Origin: JALZMG01 sp963844175
GTDB lineage: Bacteria > Actinomycetota > Acidimicrobiia > Acidimicrobiales > Ilumatobacteraceae
Reading direction: 5' to 3'
Assembly: GCA_963844175.1 (NCBI GenBank)
Contig: CAWJNE010000022.1
Coordinates: forward strand, 415,119-479,118
DNA: 64,000 nucleotides
Positions within the stretch are counted from its first letter, which is position 1, and every line of letters starts with the position of its first letter. This document shows positions 25,275 to 34,639 of this stretch, piece after piece. The translations under genes were made by a program, and so were the position numbers. Under the pieces are notes generated by a model. That model worked only from the letters and a program-made list of their open reading frames with translations. It did not search any database and was not told the origin of the DNA.

Positions 25275-26489
25275 TCAGGCGGCGACGACAGCGGGCAGCC
25301 CGGCGCCCATCAGGTCGACGAAGTTGTCGTGGTAGAAGGCGTGGCGGGCTGCGTCGCCGACGCCGTCGAGTGAGGACTCGAACCGTTCGATCGGCCGCCG
25401 GCCGCCCTCGACGTGCGGGTAGTCGGACGAGAACAGGCACACCTCGGGGCCGGCCTGCTCGATGATCCACCCGACGTCCTCGGTGGGGTAGGGGGTGGCG
25501 CGGATCTGCCGGCGGACGTACTCGCTCGGGCGCAGCTGAAGTGCCTGCAACCGCTGCTCGTGCCGGGCGAAGGCGTCGAACGCCGACTCCATCTGGCGCA
25601 TCCACGACGGGAGCCAGATCGCGCCCTGCTCGATGACACCGATGCGCAGGTCCGGGAAGCGGTCGAGGACGCCGTCGAAGATCATGGTGGCCAGCGTCTG
25701 GGCCGGCGGGGCGGGGATGCCCATGTAGTCGACGGAGCGGAAGTTCTCCTCGCCGCCGTGGAAGTCGGGCGGGATGGGCAGCCCGTTGCGGAAGTAGTTG
25801 GCGTCGATCAGGTCGCCGGTGCCGCCGACGTGGAAGACGATCGGGATGCCGGCCTCGCTGGCCGCCGCCCACACGGGGTCGAGGCCGATGTGGCTGGGGG
25901 AGTGGGTCGGCGGGCAGCCGGAGGCGACGAGCAGCGCGGCGGCGCCGAGCTCGATGGCTTCGGCGGCCAGCGCCCCGGCGCGGTCGAGGTCGGCCAGCGG
26001 CACGTAGCACGCCGGCAGCAACCGGTCGTCGATCGAGCAGAACTCGACCATCCCCCGGTTGTGGGCCCGGGCGGCGCCGACGGCCAGCTCGAGGTCGCCG
26101 CTGTGCTCCCAGTCGTGGAGCCGGCGGTTGTGGAACGTGTTGAACAGCAGCTGGCTGGCGAAGCCGAGCAGGTCCAGGGCCCGGGGGCGGTCGTCGGCGA
26201 CGAAGGCGCCCGTGGCGGCGAAGTTCTTGCGGGCCATGATGTCGGCCGCCTCGGTCGCCCGGTAGTCGTCGCTGGCGTGGCGCGTCCGGAGCCGGTCGAA
26301 GGCGGCGTCGAGGTCGGCCAGCTGCTCGTTCGGGTCGCCGGTCTGGCGTAGCTCGTTCCCGCTGGAGTACCGCAGCGGCTCGATGCGGTCCCGGATCCCC
26401 GGGTCGGCGTGGTCGCGCAACCACCCCGGCGGCTCCATGATGTGGGCGTCGGCGTCGTGGACCACGAGCCCGGTCGAGTTGTACGCCAT
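25275..26489 (-). CDS. Amidohydrolase (amidohydrolase_2 / decarboxylase type)
   Basis: TIM-barrel metal-dependent hydrolase of 404 aa. The first strand carries a metal site (VVHDADAHIMEPPGWL), followed by VGAARAHNRGMVEF, IPIVFHVGGTGD, LRIGVIEQGAIWLPSWM and FSSDYPHVEGGRRPIERF, which together give the His and Asp ligands of the ACMSD-like group that includes decarboxylases and meta-cleavage product hydrolases. The substrate is probably an aromatic or acyl ring-cleavage intermediate, but this is not shown by sequence. The ATG at 26489 starts the conserved region. It stands alone between the anti-sigma gene and tRNA-Cys. Confidence 0.84.
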   Translation of the reverse strand: MAYNSTGLVVHDADAHIMEPPGWLRDHADPGIRDRIEPLRYSSGNELRQTGDPNEQLADLDAAFDRLRTRHASDDYRATEAADIMARKNFAATGAFVADDRPRALDLLGFASQLLFNTFHNRRLHDWEHSGDLELAVGAARAHNRGMVEFCSIDDRLLPACYVPLADLDRAGALAAEAIELGAAALLVASGCPPTHSPSHIGLDPVWAAASEAGIPIVFHVGGTGDLIDANYFRNGLPIPPDFHGGEENFRSVDYMGIPAPPAQTLATMIFDGVLDRFPDLRIGVIEQGAIWLPSWMRQMESAFDAFARHEQRLQALQLRPSEYVRRQIRATPYPTEDVGWIIEQAGPEVCLFSSDYPHVEGGRRPIERFESSLDGVGDAARHAFYHDNFVDLMGAGLPAVVAA

Positions 26490-26636
26490 CCCCGAAGTGT
26501 GCCAGCGCCCCGAACTGGGCGCCATCTCCGCCACCCCCCGATCTCGGCGCGATCCTCGCCAGCACCTGACAAGAACTGCACCCAGAACGGATCACACCGG
26601 CCCCAGCTACCCCGATAGCGTGCGAGCGCCTCACCG

Positions 26637-26708
26637 GGCGACGTGGCCGAGTGGTTCAGGCAAGGGCCTGCAAAGCCCTCTACCCGGGTTCGATTCCCGG
26701 CGTCGCCT
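26637..26708 (+). tRNA. tRNA-Cys (GCA)
   Basis: Full cloverleaf: acceptor GGCGACG/CGTCGCC, D arm GCC/GGC, anticodon arm AGGGC-CTGCAAA-GCCCT with anticodon GCA, T arm CCGGG-TTCGATT-CCCGG and discriminator U73, which is a cysteine identity base. CCA is not encoded. The roughly 200 bases after it, up to the acyl-CoA synthetase stop, hold no gene that I can support. Confidence 0.95.
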
Positions 26709-26907
26709 CGAGTTTCGGTTCAAGGGACGCGTCTACGGCGCCGAGCGCTTACCTCGCCGGCACCACCGTGAGTTCACAGGCTCCCTTCATCGGCGACGAC
26801 GAATGGGCGCTGGCGCGGTGGCCATCATCGACGACGCCACGGCGCTGGCGAAGCGGGCAGGGAACGTCGGGATGGTCGCTGACCCGGGCAGATGCGGGCC
26901 CGTGGCG

Positions 26908-28488
26908 CTAACGCCCGTCTGCCGCCTGTCGCTCCCAGGGCGGCACGAGACCGCGCTTGTGATACTCCTCAGATTGCAACAGCCGCTTGTAGAGCTTGCC
27001 CGTCGGATGGCGGGGGAGTTCCTCGCGGAAGTCGATCGAGCGGGGGCACTTGAGGTCGGCCAGCTGGTCTCGGCAGAACCGGATCAGCTCGGCGGCCAGG
27101 GCCGTCGCCTCGGCGTCGTCGGCGGGCATCGTGACCGGCTGCACGACGGCCTTGACCTCTTCGCCGAAGTCCTCGTTGGGGACGCCGAACACGGCCACGT
27201 CGACGACAGCGGGATGCGTCACGAGGACGTTCTCGGCCTCCTGCGGGTAGATGTTCACGCCGCCCGAGATGATCATGTACGCCTTGCGGTCGGTCAGGTA
27301 CAGGAACCCGTCGGCATCGACGTAGCCGACGTCGCCGAGCGTGCTCCAGCCCTTCGGGTGGCGTGATGATCGCGTCTTGTCGGGGTCGTTGTGGTATTCG
27401 AAGGCGGCGCCGCCCTCGAAGTAGATCGTGCCGCTCTCGCCCTGCGGCAGCTCCTCGCCGTCGTCGCCGACGACATGCAGCGTGCAGCTGATCGGGAACC
27501 CGACGGTGCCGGGGTGGGCCAACCACTGCTCACTGTTGCAATACACGAAGCCGTTGCCCTCCGTGCCGGCGTAGTACTCGTGGATCACCGGTCCGAACCA
27601 CTCGATCATCTGCTGCTTCACGGGCACCGGGCACGGCGCCGCGGCGTGGATGACGCACTCCAGCGAAGACACGTCATAGCGCTGGCGGACCTCGGCAGGC
27701 AGCTTGAGCAGGCGCACGAACATGGTCGGAACGACCTGGCTGTGGGTCACCCGGTGCTCATCGACGAGGCGCAGGTACTCCTCCGGGTCGAAGTGCTCCA
27801 TCACCACGACGGTCGCCCCGAGGCCGATCGACGCCATGCAGAAGCGCAATGGAGCGGCGTGGTACAGCGGGGCCGGCGACAGGTACACACTGTCCGCCGA
27901 CATCCCGAACAGCAGCTGCAGCAGCCCGAGCACGGCGCCGCCGGTCGTCTCCAGCGGCTCGGCGACGAACTCCCGGGCGACGCCCTTGGGGAGGCCGGTG
28001 GTGCCCGAGGAGTACAGCATGTCGGTGCCGGCGATGCGATCGGGCTGGGGCGTCGAGGGCTGGGCGGCGACGGCGTCCTCGTAGCTGTCGTACCCGTCGA
28101 TCACGCCGTCGAGCATCAACCAGGTCTCGACACCTGGCGCGGTCGAGCGCACCTCGGCCGCCTGGTCGGCCTTGTACTTCGACGTGATGAAGACCTTCGC
28201 CCCGCAGTCGCCGAGGATGTACGTCAGCTCCCCGCTCGTGAGGCGCGACGACGCCGCCGTGTACACCGCCCCGGCGTAGTGGCAACCGAAGGCGACCTCG
28301 AGGTACCGGGGATGGTTCTCCATGCAGAACGCCACGTGGTCACCGGGTTGCACGCCGGCGGCCCGCAGCAGGTGTGACAGGCGGTTGGCGGCGGCGTCGA
28401 GCTCGGCGAATGTCTGCACGGCGCCGGACCCGGCCATGACGACGGCCGGCTTGTCGGGGTGGGAGGCGACGTAGGCACCGGGGAACAT
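26908..28488 (-). CDS. AMP-binding acyl-CoA synthetase
   Basis: Adenylate-forming enzyme of 526 aa that activates a carboxylic acid with ATP and CoA. Motifs: P-loop MLYSSGTTGLPKG (about 165-180), YYAGTEGNG, GDVGYVDADGFLYLTDRKAYMI with the hinge Asp-Arg-Lys, GGVNIYPQEAENVL, and the catalytic lysine near the end in PRHPTGKLYKRLL. It resembles actinobacterial FadD-like synthetases in steroid or fatty acid breakdown; the chain-length preference is unknown. ATG 28488 begins the N-terminal domain (MFPGAYVASHPDKPAVV). It is divergent from the transglutaminase-like gene, and an acyl-CoA dehydrogenase lies 0.8 kb away, consistent with an acyl catabolism locus. Confidence 0.86.
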   Translation of the reverse strand: MFPGAYVASHPDKPAVVMAGSGAVQTFAELDAAANRLSHLLRAAGVQPGDHVAFCMENHPRYLEVAFGCHYAGAVYTAASSRLTSGELTYILGDCGAKVFITSKYKADQAAEVRSTAPGVETWLMLDGVIDGYDSYEDAVAAQPSTPQPDRIAGTDMLYSSGTTGLPKGVAREFVAEPLETTGGAVLGLLQLLFGMSADSVYLSPAPLYHAAPLRFCMASIGLGATVVVMEHFDPEEYLRLVDEHRVTHSQVVPTMFVRLLKLPAEVRQRYDVSSLECVIHAAAPCPVPVKQQMIEWFGPVIHEYYAGTEGNGFVYCNSEQWLAHPGTVGFPISCTLHVVGDDGEELPQGESGTIYFEGGAAFEYHNDPDKTRSSRHPKGWSTLGDVGYVDADGFLYLTDRKAYMIISGGVNIYPQEAENVLVTHPAVVDVAVFGVPNEDFGEEVKAVVQPVTMPADDAEATALAAELIRFCRDQLADLKCPRSIDFREELPRHPTGKLYKRLLQSEEYHKRGLVPPWERQAADGR

Positions 28489-28523
28489 GGCCGCAAGGTA
28501 CCCGCCAGTACGTTTGCGGCGCG

Positions 28524-29210
28524 ATGGACGAGCGAGTGCGAGCCCGCCTCGACCGCTTCGGCGAGCTCGTGGACCGCGACCCGTCGCTGGTCCCGCTCGA
28601 TCAGGCGGCACTGGCCATGGCCGGCGTCCTGTCCGGCGCGACTGACGACGGGCGAGCGCTGGCCGCACTCGACGAGCTCGCCGCCGGGGTGCCCGGGCGG
28701 AGCTTCGATGCGCTGCGTCGCCACCTCTACGACGACGTCGGCTTCACCGGCGACGCCCGCGACTACGACGACCCGGCCAACTCGTTCCTCGACGTCGTGC
28801 TGCGCCGCCGGCGCGGGCTCCCGATCCTGCTGGCCACGGTGATGATCGAGGTCGGCCGCCGGGCCGGCGTCGGCGTGCTGGGGATCGGGATGCCGATGCA
28901 CTTCCTGGTCGGCGACCCGCGGGATCCGGAAGCCCTGGTCGACCCGTTCACCGGCGGCGCGCTCGACCGAGCCGGTGCACGCGCTCGGTTCACCGCGCTC
29001 TCCGGCGGGCGCCTGGCTTGGGACGAGCACCATCTCGACCCGGTGCCGGCCGGCAGTGTCGTCGTGCGCATGTTGTCCAACCTGCAATCCAGCTACGCCC
29101 GGCGCAACGATCCGGGCCGCCGGGCGATGGTGGCGATGATGAGGTGGCGGGTGCCCGAGCTGGCCGCCGAGGTGGCCGCCGCACCACGCGTGCTCGCTCC
29201 GTTCAACTGA
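28524..29210 (+). CDS. SirB1-type transglutaminase-like protein
   Basis: Cytoplasmic protein of 228 aa with the transglutaminase-like core of the SirB1 family: RSFDALRRHLYDDVGFTGD, DYDDPANSFLDVVLRRRRGLPILLATVMIEVGRR, GVLGIGMPMHFLVG and VRMLSNLQSSYARRND. The usual catalytic cysteine of transglutaminases is not in the expected place, as is typical for SirB1 relatives, which often have an AlaCys-free core followed by tetratricopeptide-like helices. Function is unknown. It lies 92 bases before the acyl-CoA dehydrogenase on the same strand. Confidence 0.78.
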   Translation: MDERVRARLDRFGELVDRDPSLVPLDQAALAMAGVLSGATDDGRALAALDELAAGVPGRSFDALRRHLYDDVGFTGDARDYDDPANSFLDVVLRRRRGLPILLATVMIEVGRRAGVGVLGIGMPMHFLVGDPRDPEALVDPFTGGALDRAGARARFTALSGGRLAWDEHHLDPVPAGSVVVRMLSNLQSSYARRNDPGRRAMVAMMRWRVPELAAEVAAAPRVLAPFN

Positions 29211-29301
29211 CCAGCCCCGCGGGTACGGTTGCGCGGGATGATCCGCAATTGCGTTCCCCGGCCAGGCAGGCCGCACTTCGCCGGACGCGAGGAGCTGACG
29301 G

Positions 29302-30510
29302 ATGACCGTGACCAGTGACCCCGCCGTCTCGACCGACGAGCAGCGTGTCGACGCCCTCGTCGACGAGCTCCTGGAGCAGTACCCGCCCAAGGAGACGGAC
29401 GCCAAGGAGTTCCTCGGGCAGCAGTTCGATCGCGGGTTGGCGTGGATCCACTTCCCCGAGGGTCACGGCGGGCTCGGTCTGTCCCCGAAGCTGCAGAAGA
29501 CGATCAACGAGCGCGTGCTCGCCGCCGGCGCCCCGAACCCGGCCTACCGCAACCCGATCGGCTACGGGATGTGCGGTCCGACCGTCGTGGTTTGGGGGAG
29601 CGAGGAGCAGAAGCAGCGCTACCTCCGTCCGTTGTTCACGGGCGAGGAGATCTGGTGTCAGCTCTTCTCCGAGCCGGGTTCCGGGTCGGACTTCGCCGGG
29701 CTGTCCTCGCGTGGTGTCAAGGACGGCGAGGAGTGGGTCGTCAACGGCCAGAAGGTGTGGACCACGCTGGCCCACCTGTCCAAGTGGGGCCTGCTCGTGG
29801 TGCGCACGGCGCCGGAAGCCGTCAAGCACGCCGGGCTCACGGCGTTCGTCGTCGACATGCAGGACCCGACCGTCGAGATCAAGCCGTTGCGCCAGATCAC
29901 CGGCGAGGCCGAGTTCAACGAGGTGTTCTTCACCGACACGCGCATCGCCGACGCCGAGCGGCTGGGCGAGCCGGGTGACGGCTGGCGGGTGTCGCTGACG
30001 ACGCTGATGAACGAGCGGGTCTCGATCGGTGGGTCGATCCCGCCGAAGGGCTCGGGCACGATCGCCTCGCTCGTCAAGACGTGGGAGAGCCTGCCGGACG
30101 CCCGCAAGGACCCGGCGACGCGCGACGAGGTGATGAAGCTGTGGACGCGGGCGGAGGTCCTGCGGCTGACGAACATCCGGGCCAACCAGATGCGCAAGAT
30201 GGGCGATCCGGGACCCGAGGGCTCGATCGGCAAGATGGCCTCGGCCGACCTGAACAAGGACATCTACGACAAGGTGATCGACCTGCTCGGCGCCGAGGGC
30301 CTGCTCTACGGCAGCTACGCGATGGTCCGCCCGGAGACGGCCATGGGCTTCGAGACGATGCAGAAGGCCTTCCTTCGCAGTCGGGCAAACTCGATCGAGG
30401 GCGGCACGACCGAGGTGATGAAGAACATCCTCGGCGAGCGCGTGCTCGGCCTGCCCGGCGACGTCCGCGTCGACCGGGAGATCCCCTGGAGCCAGGTCCC
30501 GCGCAACTGA
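29302..30510 (+). CDS. Acyl-CoA dehydrogenase
   Basis: FAD-dependent acyl-CoA dehydrogenase of 402 aa. FAD and substrate motifs are visible: QLFSEPGSGSDFAGLSSRG, WVVNGQKVWTTLAHLSKWG, FNEVFFTDTRI, VSLTTLMNERVSIGG, and the C-terminal FRSRAN-type segment (LRSRANSIEGGTTEVMKNI) where the catalytic base and FAD contacts are located in this subclass. It belongs to the group often found in steroid side-chain and ring degradation in actinobacteria. The substrate is not defined. With the nearby acyl-CoA synthetase it suggests beta-oxidation of an unusual acid. Confidence 0.86.
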   Translation: MTVTSDPAVSTDEQRVDALVDELLEQYPPKETDAKEFLGQQFDRGLAWIHFPEGHGGLGLSPKLQKTINERVLAAGAPNPAYRNPIGYGMCGPTVVVWGSEEQKQRYLRPLFTGEEIWCQLFSEPGSGSDFAGLSSRGVKDGEEWVVNGQKVWTTLAHLSKWGLLVVRTAPEAVKHAGLTAFVVDMQDPTVEIKPLRQITGEAEFNEVFFTDTRIADAERLGEPGDGWRVSLTTLMNERVSIGGSIPPKGSGTIASLVKTWESLPDARKDPATRDEVMKLWTRAEVLRLTNIRANQMRKMGDPGPEGSIGKMASADLNKDIYDKVIDLLGAEGLLYGSYAMVRPETAMGFETMQKAFLRSRANSIEGGTTEVMKNILGERVLGLPGDVRVDREIPWSQVPRN

Positions 30511-30535
30511 CGCAGGGTCTGCATCCTCGGATGGT

Positions 30536-31579
30536 TCAGGCCGAGAGGGCCTCGAGGACGGCGCTGGCGCTCAACGTGCGGTCGTCCATGCGCCGGCGGT
30601 CGGCCAGTGCCCCGCCCAGCGTGACCGTCGCCGCCGACTCGATGGCCTGCTGCAGCTCACGCACGTTGCGCGGCGGCGGGAAGTACTCGTCCTCTTCGGT
30701 CACCTGGACGATGTCCACGCCCTCGCTCGGCGCCAGGCGGGCGATGACTTCCTCGACCACCTCGTTCGGTGCCGACGCACCGGCCGTGACACCCACCACC
30801 GCGGCCGTGGCGAGCAGCTCGGCGGGCAGCTCGTCGGCCGTGTTGACCCGCACCACCTGGGCGCACCCCGACTCCCGAGCGAGCTGCTCGAGCGCGCGGG
30901 TGTTCGACGAGTTGGCCGAGCCGATGACGACGACGGCGTCGCAGCGCGCGGCGAGTTCCATCAGCGCCGACTGCCGGTTCGTCGTGGCGAAGCACAGGTC
31001 GCTGCGCCCCGGTGTCCAGACGTCCGGGAACCGCTGGCGGACGGCGACGGCGACATCACCCCAGTCGCGGTGCGACAGCGTGGTCTGAGCCAGCAGCGCC
31101 ACCGGCACGTCGAAGGCCGGGAGAGCGTCGACCTCCTCGACGGACTCCACCCTGCTGATTGCGTCCGGGGCCACGGCCATCGTGCCGACAGCCTCCTCGT
31201 GGCCCTCGTGGCCGACGTACACGATCCGGTACCCCTTGCCCGAGCGCACCCGCACCTCGTGGTGGACCTTGGTGACCAGCGGGCACACCGAGTCGACGAC
31301 GTAGCTGCCCCGGGCCCTGGCCGCCTGGACCACCTCGGGCGCCGACCCGTGGGCGGAGAGCATGATCGGGCGTCCCTCCGGCACGTCGGCGATGTCGTTG
31401 ACGAACACCACGCCCTGCCGTTCGAACCGCTCGACGATCAGCTTGTTGTGGACGATCTCGTGGTAGCAGTAGACGGGCGGTTCGAAGCTGCGGACCATCC
31501 ACGCCAGCGCTTTGATGGCCATCTCGACACCGGCGCAGAACCCCCGTGGCTCGGCCAGGAGCACCCGTTCGACGGCCAT
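30536..31579 (-). CDS. ispH: 4-hydroxy-3-methylbut-2-enyl diphosphate reductase (IspH)
   Basis: Last enzyme of the MEP isoprenoid pathway, 347 aa, reducing HMBPP to IPP and DMAPP with a [4Fe-4S] cluster. The three cluster cysteines appear in EPRGFCAGVEMAI, VVDSVCPLVTKVHHE and RSDLCFATTNRQ. Other conserved parts are CYHEIVHNKLIVERF, LSAHGSAPEV, GHEGHEEAVGTM, QTTLSHRDWGDV, IGSANSSNTRAL and GVTAGASAPNEVVEEV. Length is normal. It is divergent from the DUF512 gene with a 73-base gap. A shortened form of the CATCCGAGGGTTT repeat lies at its 3' end (about 30521-30532). Confidence 0.93.
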   Translation of the reverse strand: MAVERVLLAEPRGFCAGVEMAIKALAWMVRSFEPPVYCYHEIVHNKLIVERFERQGVVFVNDIADVPEGRPIMLSAHGSAPEVVQAARARGSYVVDSVCPLVTKVHHEVRVRSGKGYRIVYVGHEGHEEAVGTMAVAPDAISRVESVEEVDALPAFDVPVALLAQTTLSHRDWGDVAVAVRQRFPDVWTPGRSDLCFATTNRQSALMELAARCDAVVVIGSANSSNTRALEQLARESGCAQVVRVNTADELPAELLATAAVVGVTAGASAPNEVVEEVIARLAPSEGVDIVQVTEEDEYFPPPRNVRELQQAIESAATVTLGGALADRRRMDDRTLSASAVLEALSA

Positions 31580-31652
31580 CGCGCCGTCACGCTACCGGCG
31601 CCCGTCCGGCGCCGGCCGGGGTGCCGGGCCGACGCCATAGCCTGGATCGGCC

Positions 31653-33062
31653 ATGTCCGTGAGCACACCTCGAGTCGATGTCGTGACGGCCGGTTCGCCG
31701 GCCGATCGCGCTGGCCTGCGTGCCGGTGACTCGATCCTGCGCGTCGACGGTCGCGTGCCCCGCGACGTCATCGAGTGGCGCCTGTGGACCGACGAGGCCG
31801 ACCCGACGCTGGAGATCGACCGCGGCGGGATGGAGCTGGAGCTCGTCGTCGCCAAGCGGGCTGGCGACCTGGTCGGCGCCGAGGTGTCCAGCGCCCTGTT
31901 CGACCGCGTCCGCACGTGCGACAACCACTGCTCCTTCTGCTTCATCCATCAGCTGCCGAAGGGCATGCGGCGCAGCCTCTACCTGAAGGACGACGACTAC
32001 CGGCTGAGCTTCCTGTACGGGAACTTCACGACGCTGACCCGGTTCACCGAGGCGGACCTGGAGCGGGTGGTCACCGAGGGCCTGTCGCCGCTGCACGTCA
32101 GCATCCACACGACCGACCGGGCGCTGCGGGCGCAGATGCTGCGCAACCCCCGCGGCGCCACCAGCCTGCGGTGGCTGCGCGCCCTGCTCGATCACGGCAT
32201 CGAGGTGCGCGGGCAGATCGTCGTCTGCCCCGGCGTCAACGACGGATCCCGGCTCGACGACACGCTTGCCGGCGTGCTCGACGAGTACCCGGAGCTGACC
32301 ACCCTGGCCGTCGTGCCGCTCGGCATCTCCCGCTTCAACACCGAGCCCGACCTGCGCCCGCACACCACGGCCGAGGCGACACACGTCGTCGACACGGTCG
32401 AGGACTGGCAGGACGTCTTCGGGTCGACGCTCGGACGCCGCCTCGTGCACGCCGCCGACGAGTACTACCTACTCGCTGGCCGTCCGTTCCCCGATGCCGG
32501 GCGCTACGAGGGGTTCGAGATGCACGAGGACGGCATCGGCATGGCCCGCACGTTCGCCCTCGAGTTCGCCGGCGCCACGACCACCGCCACCGGCCCACAG
32601 CGCGGGTTCTTCGCCGCCGTCGACGGCGGCGGCTGCTCAGCCGCACCGCCGCAGCTGCCGCCGAACCCGGCCGCCTACACCGGCCTGCGCTCGTCCGTTG
32701 CCGTCGCGCCGGTGCGGCTGAGCGCCACACGCGGTGCGCCGGTCGCGGTGCTCACCGGCGAGCTCGGCGCCCTCGTGCTGGGTCCCCTCGTCGCCGCGCT
32801 CGATCGGAAGGACGTGCGCGTGGTCGCTGTTCGCAACGAGTTCTTCGGCGGCAACACCGGGGTCACTGGACTCCTCACCGGCGCTGACCTGACGAGGGAG
32901 TTGAGCTCGCAGCCGGCCGGCCATCGCTACCTCCTCCCCGACGTGTGTCTGTCGGACGACGGTCGGTTCCTCGACGGCACGTCGGTCGACGATCTGCCCC
33001 GCCCGGTCGAGGTCGTGGCCACTGACGGTCAGGCCCTGCGCCGCGCACTGGTCGCGTCGTGA
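31653..33062 (+). CDS. DUF512 protein (PDZ, radical-SAM-like)
   Basis: Protein of 469 aa. An N-terminal PDZ-like segment (VVTAGSPADRAGLRAGDSILRVDG) is followed by a radical-SAM-like cluster motif CDNHCSFCFIHQLP and then the DUF512 region (about 210-460), with NDGSRLDDTL, VVPLGISRFN, GRYEGFEMHEDGIGMAR and the FFGGNTGVTGLLTGADL block. DUF512 proteins are frequently encoded just before der, as here, and have been proposed to act in ribosome or tRNA metabolism, but no activity is established. Its stop overlaps the GTG start of der (GTGA). Confidence 0.85.
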   Translation: MSVSTPRVDVVTAGSPADRAGLRAGDSILRVDGRVPRDVIEWRLWTDEADPTLEIDRGGMELELVVAKRAGDLVGAEVSSALFDRVRTCDNHCSFCFIHQLPKGMRRSLYLKDDDYRLSFLYGNFTTLTRFTEADLERVVTEGLSPLHVSIHTTDRALRAQMLRNPRGATSLRWLRALLDHGIEVRGQIVVCPGVNDGSRLDDTLAGVLDEYPELTTLAVVPLGISRFNTEPDLRPHTTAEATHVVDTVEDWQDVFGSTLGRRLVHAADEYYLLAGRPFPDAGRYEGFEMHEDGIGMARTFALEFAGATTTATGPQRGFFAAVDGGGCSAAPPQLPPNPAAYTGLRSSVAVAPVRLSATRGAPVAVLTGELGALVLGPLVAALDRKDVRVVAVRNEFFGGNTGVTGLLTGADLTRELSSQPAGHRYLLPDVCLSDDGRFLDGTSVDDLPRPVEVVATDGQALRRALVAS

Positions 33063-34417
33063 CCGCCACGACCCCGGTCCTGCCGCCCACCGTCGTCATC
33101 GTCGGCCGGCCGAACGTGGGCAAGAGCACGCTGTTCAACCGGATCCTCGGCGAGCAGGCGGCGATCGTCGAGGACCGCCCCGGCATCACGCGCGACCGCA
33201 AGGAGCTGGAGGCCGAGTGGCTCGGCGTGCCGTTCCGGGTGATCGACACGGGCGGCTGGATGCCGACCGGTGACGACCTCGAGGCCAAGGTCAGCCGGCA
33301 GGTCGAGGCGGCGGTGCGCGAGTCGGACCTCGTGCTGCTCGTCGTCGACGCGGCGGTCGGCATGACCGACGACGACGAGGCCATCGCCGACTGGCTGCGG
33401 CGGGACGAGCACTCGGTCATCGTCGTCGCCAACAAGGCCGACAACGACCGGCGCGAGGACGAGCGGTGGGAGTTCCTGGCCCTCGGGCTCGGCGAGCCCT
33501 ACCCGATCAGCGCGCTGCACGGTCGCCGAGCCGGGGACCTGCTGGACGAGGTCGTCGGTCGGCTGCCGGCGCCGGCGGTCGAGGTGGACGGAGAGGTCGT
33601 CGAGGACGACGGCGCCGAGACGCCGTGGGTCCCGGAGGAGTCGCGCCCGCCGCGTGTCGCCATCCTCGGCCGACCGAACGTCGGCAAGAGCACGCTGTTC
33701 AACCGATTGGTCGGAACCGACCGATCGGTGGTGCACGACCTCGCCGGGACCACCCGCGACGCCATCGACACACTCGTCGAGACCGAGGACGGCCCGATCG
33801 TCTACATCGACACGGCAGGGATGCGGCGGAGGTCGCGGATCGACGACTCGGCGGAGTACTACTCGCTGGTGCGGGCGCTGCGGGCGATCGACGACGCCGA
33901 CATCGCGCTGCTCATCGTCGATGCCACCGAGGGCGTGACGGGCCAGGACCAGCGGCTGGCCGAGCGGATCGATGCCGCCGGCTGCCCGATCCTCATCCTG
34001 CTCAACAAGTGGGACCTCGTCGACGACCCCGATCGCCGCCAGGACCTGCTCGGTGAGCTGGCCCGCAAGCTGGCGTTCATCGGCGAGGCGCCGGTGCTGC
34101 GGGTCTCGGCGCTGACCGGCAAGGGTGTGCACCGCCTGCGGCCGGTGTTGCAGGACGCCATCACCCAGTACCACCGCAAGGTGCCGACGCGCGACGTCAA
34201 CCGGGTCATCATCGAGGCCCAGCAACGCCACCAGGCGGCGGGCGGGGCGAAGGTGATGTACGCCGTGCAGGGCGCCACCGATCCGCCGACGTTCACGCTG
34301 TTCGCCAACCGCGAGCTGCCGCCCACCTACGTGCGCTACCTCGAGCGGTCGATCCGGGACGCGTTCGGGTTCGGATCGACCCCCCTCAAGCTGCGCGTCC
34401 GCCGCCGCGACCGTTGA
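33059..34417 (+). CDS. der: Ribosome biogenesis GTPase Der (EngA)
   Basis: Double-GTPase of 452 aa for 50S subunit maturation. Both G domains have a P-loop (VGRPNVGKSTLFN near 15 and LGRPNVGKSTLFN near 205). DRPGITRDR and DLAGTTRDAID give the G2 regions, with IDTGGW, NKAD, DTAGMRRRSR and LNKWDLV as the later G motifs. The C-terminal KH-like domain (about 355-450) ends KVPTRDVNRVI, GGAKVMYAVQG and FGFGSTPLKLRVRRR. All motifs are intact. It overlaps the upstream DUF512 stop; a small zinc-ribbon membrane gene follows 9 bases downstream. Confidence 0.94.
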   Translation: MTATTPVLPPTVVIVGRPNVGKSTLFNRILGEQAAIVEDRPGITRDRKELEAEWLGVPFRVIDTGGWMPTGDDLEAKVSRQVEAAVRESDLVLLVVDAAVGMTDDDEAIADWLRRDEHSVIVVANKADNDRREDERWEFLALGLGEPYPISALHGRRAGDLLDEVVGRLPAPAVEVDGEVVEDDGAETPWVPEESRPPRVAILGRPNVGKSTLFNRLVGTDRSVVHDLAGTTRDAIDTLVETEDGPIVYIDTAGMRRRSRIDDSAEYYSLVRALRAIDDADIALLIVDATEGVTGQDQRLAERIDAAGCPILILLNKWDLVDDPDRRQDLLGELARKLAFIGEAPVLRVSALTGKGVHRLRPVLQDAITQYHRKVPTRDVNRVIIEAQQRHQAAGGAKVMYAVQGATDPPTFTLFANRELPPTYVRYLERSIRDAFGFGSTPLKLRVRRRDR

Positions 34418-34426
34418 CCGACGCCC

Positions 34427-34639
34427 ATGCCCTGGTGTGAGGACTGCTCGAAGTACTGGGCACCGTCGGCGATGACCCCGGAGGGGAACTGCCCGACGTG
34501 TGATCGCCCGCTCGACGCACCGGAGTCCGGTGATGGCGACGACCACGACGACGACGGGGCCCCCTGGCACTTCAAGCTGCTGATCGTCGCCGTCGTCATC
34601 TACCTCTTGTGGCGGGCGTACCAGTTGATCGCCGGCTGA
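34427..34639 (+). CDS. Small zinc-ribbon membrane protein
   Basis: Protein of 70 aa. The N-terminal half carries two Cys-x2-Cys pairs (WCEDCSKYW and NCPTCDRPL), a likely zinc ribbon. An acidic linker (DGDDHDDDG) leads to one transmembrane helix (LLIVAVVIYLLWRAYQLI). It is the third gene after DUF512 and der with a 9-base gap, so it is probably cotranscribed. Its 3' end overlaps the end of the convergent SDR gene by 44 bases. Such small proteins recur beside der in actinobacteria; function unknown. Confidence 0.75.
   Translation: MPWCEDCSKYWAPSAMTPEGNCPTCDRPLDAPESGDGDDHDDDGAPWHFKLLIVAVVIYLLWRAYQLIAG

Noticed and set aside
26709..26907. Possible small gene after tRNA-Cys
   Set aside because: No ribosome site, no conserved pattern, and frames are short or run into the convergent synthetase gene.
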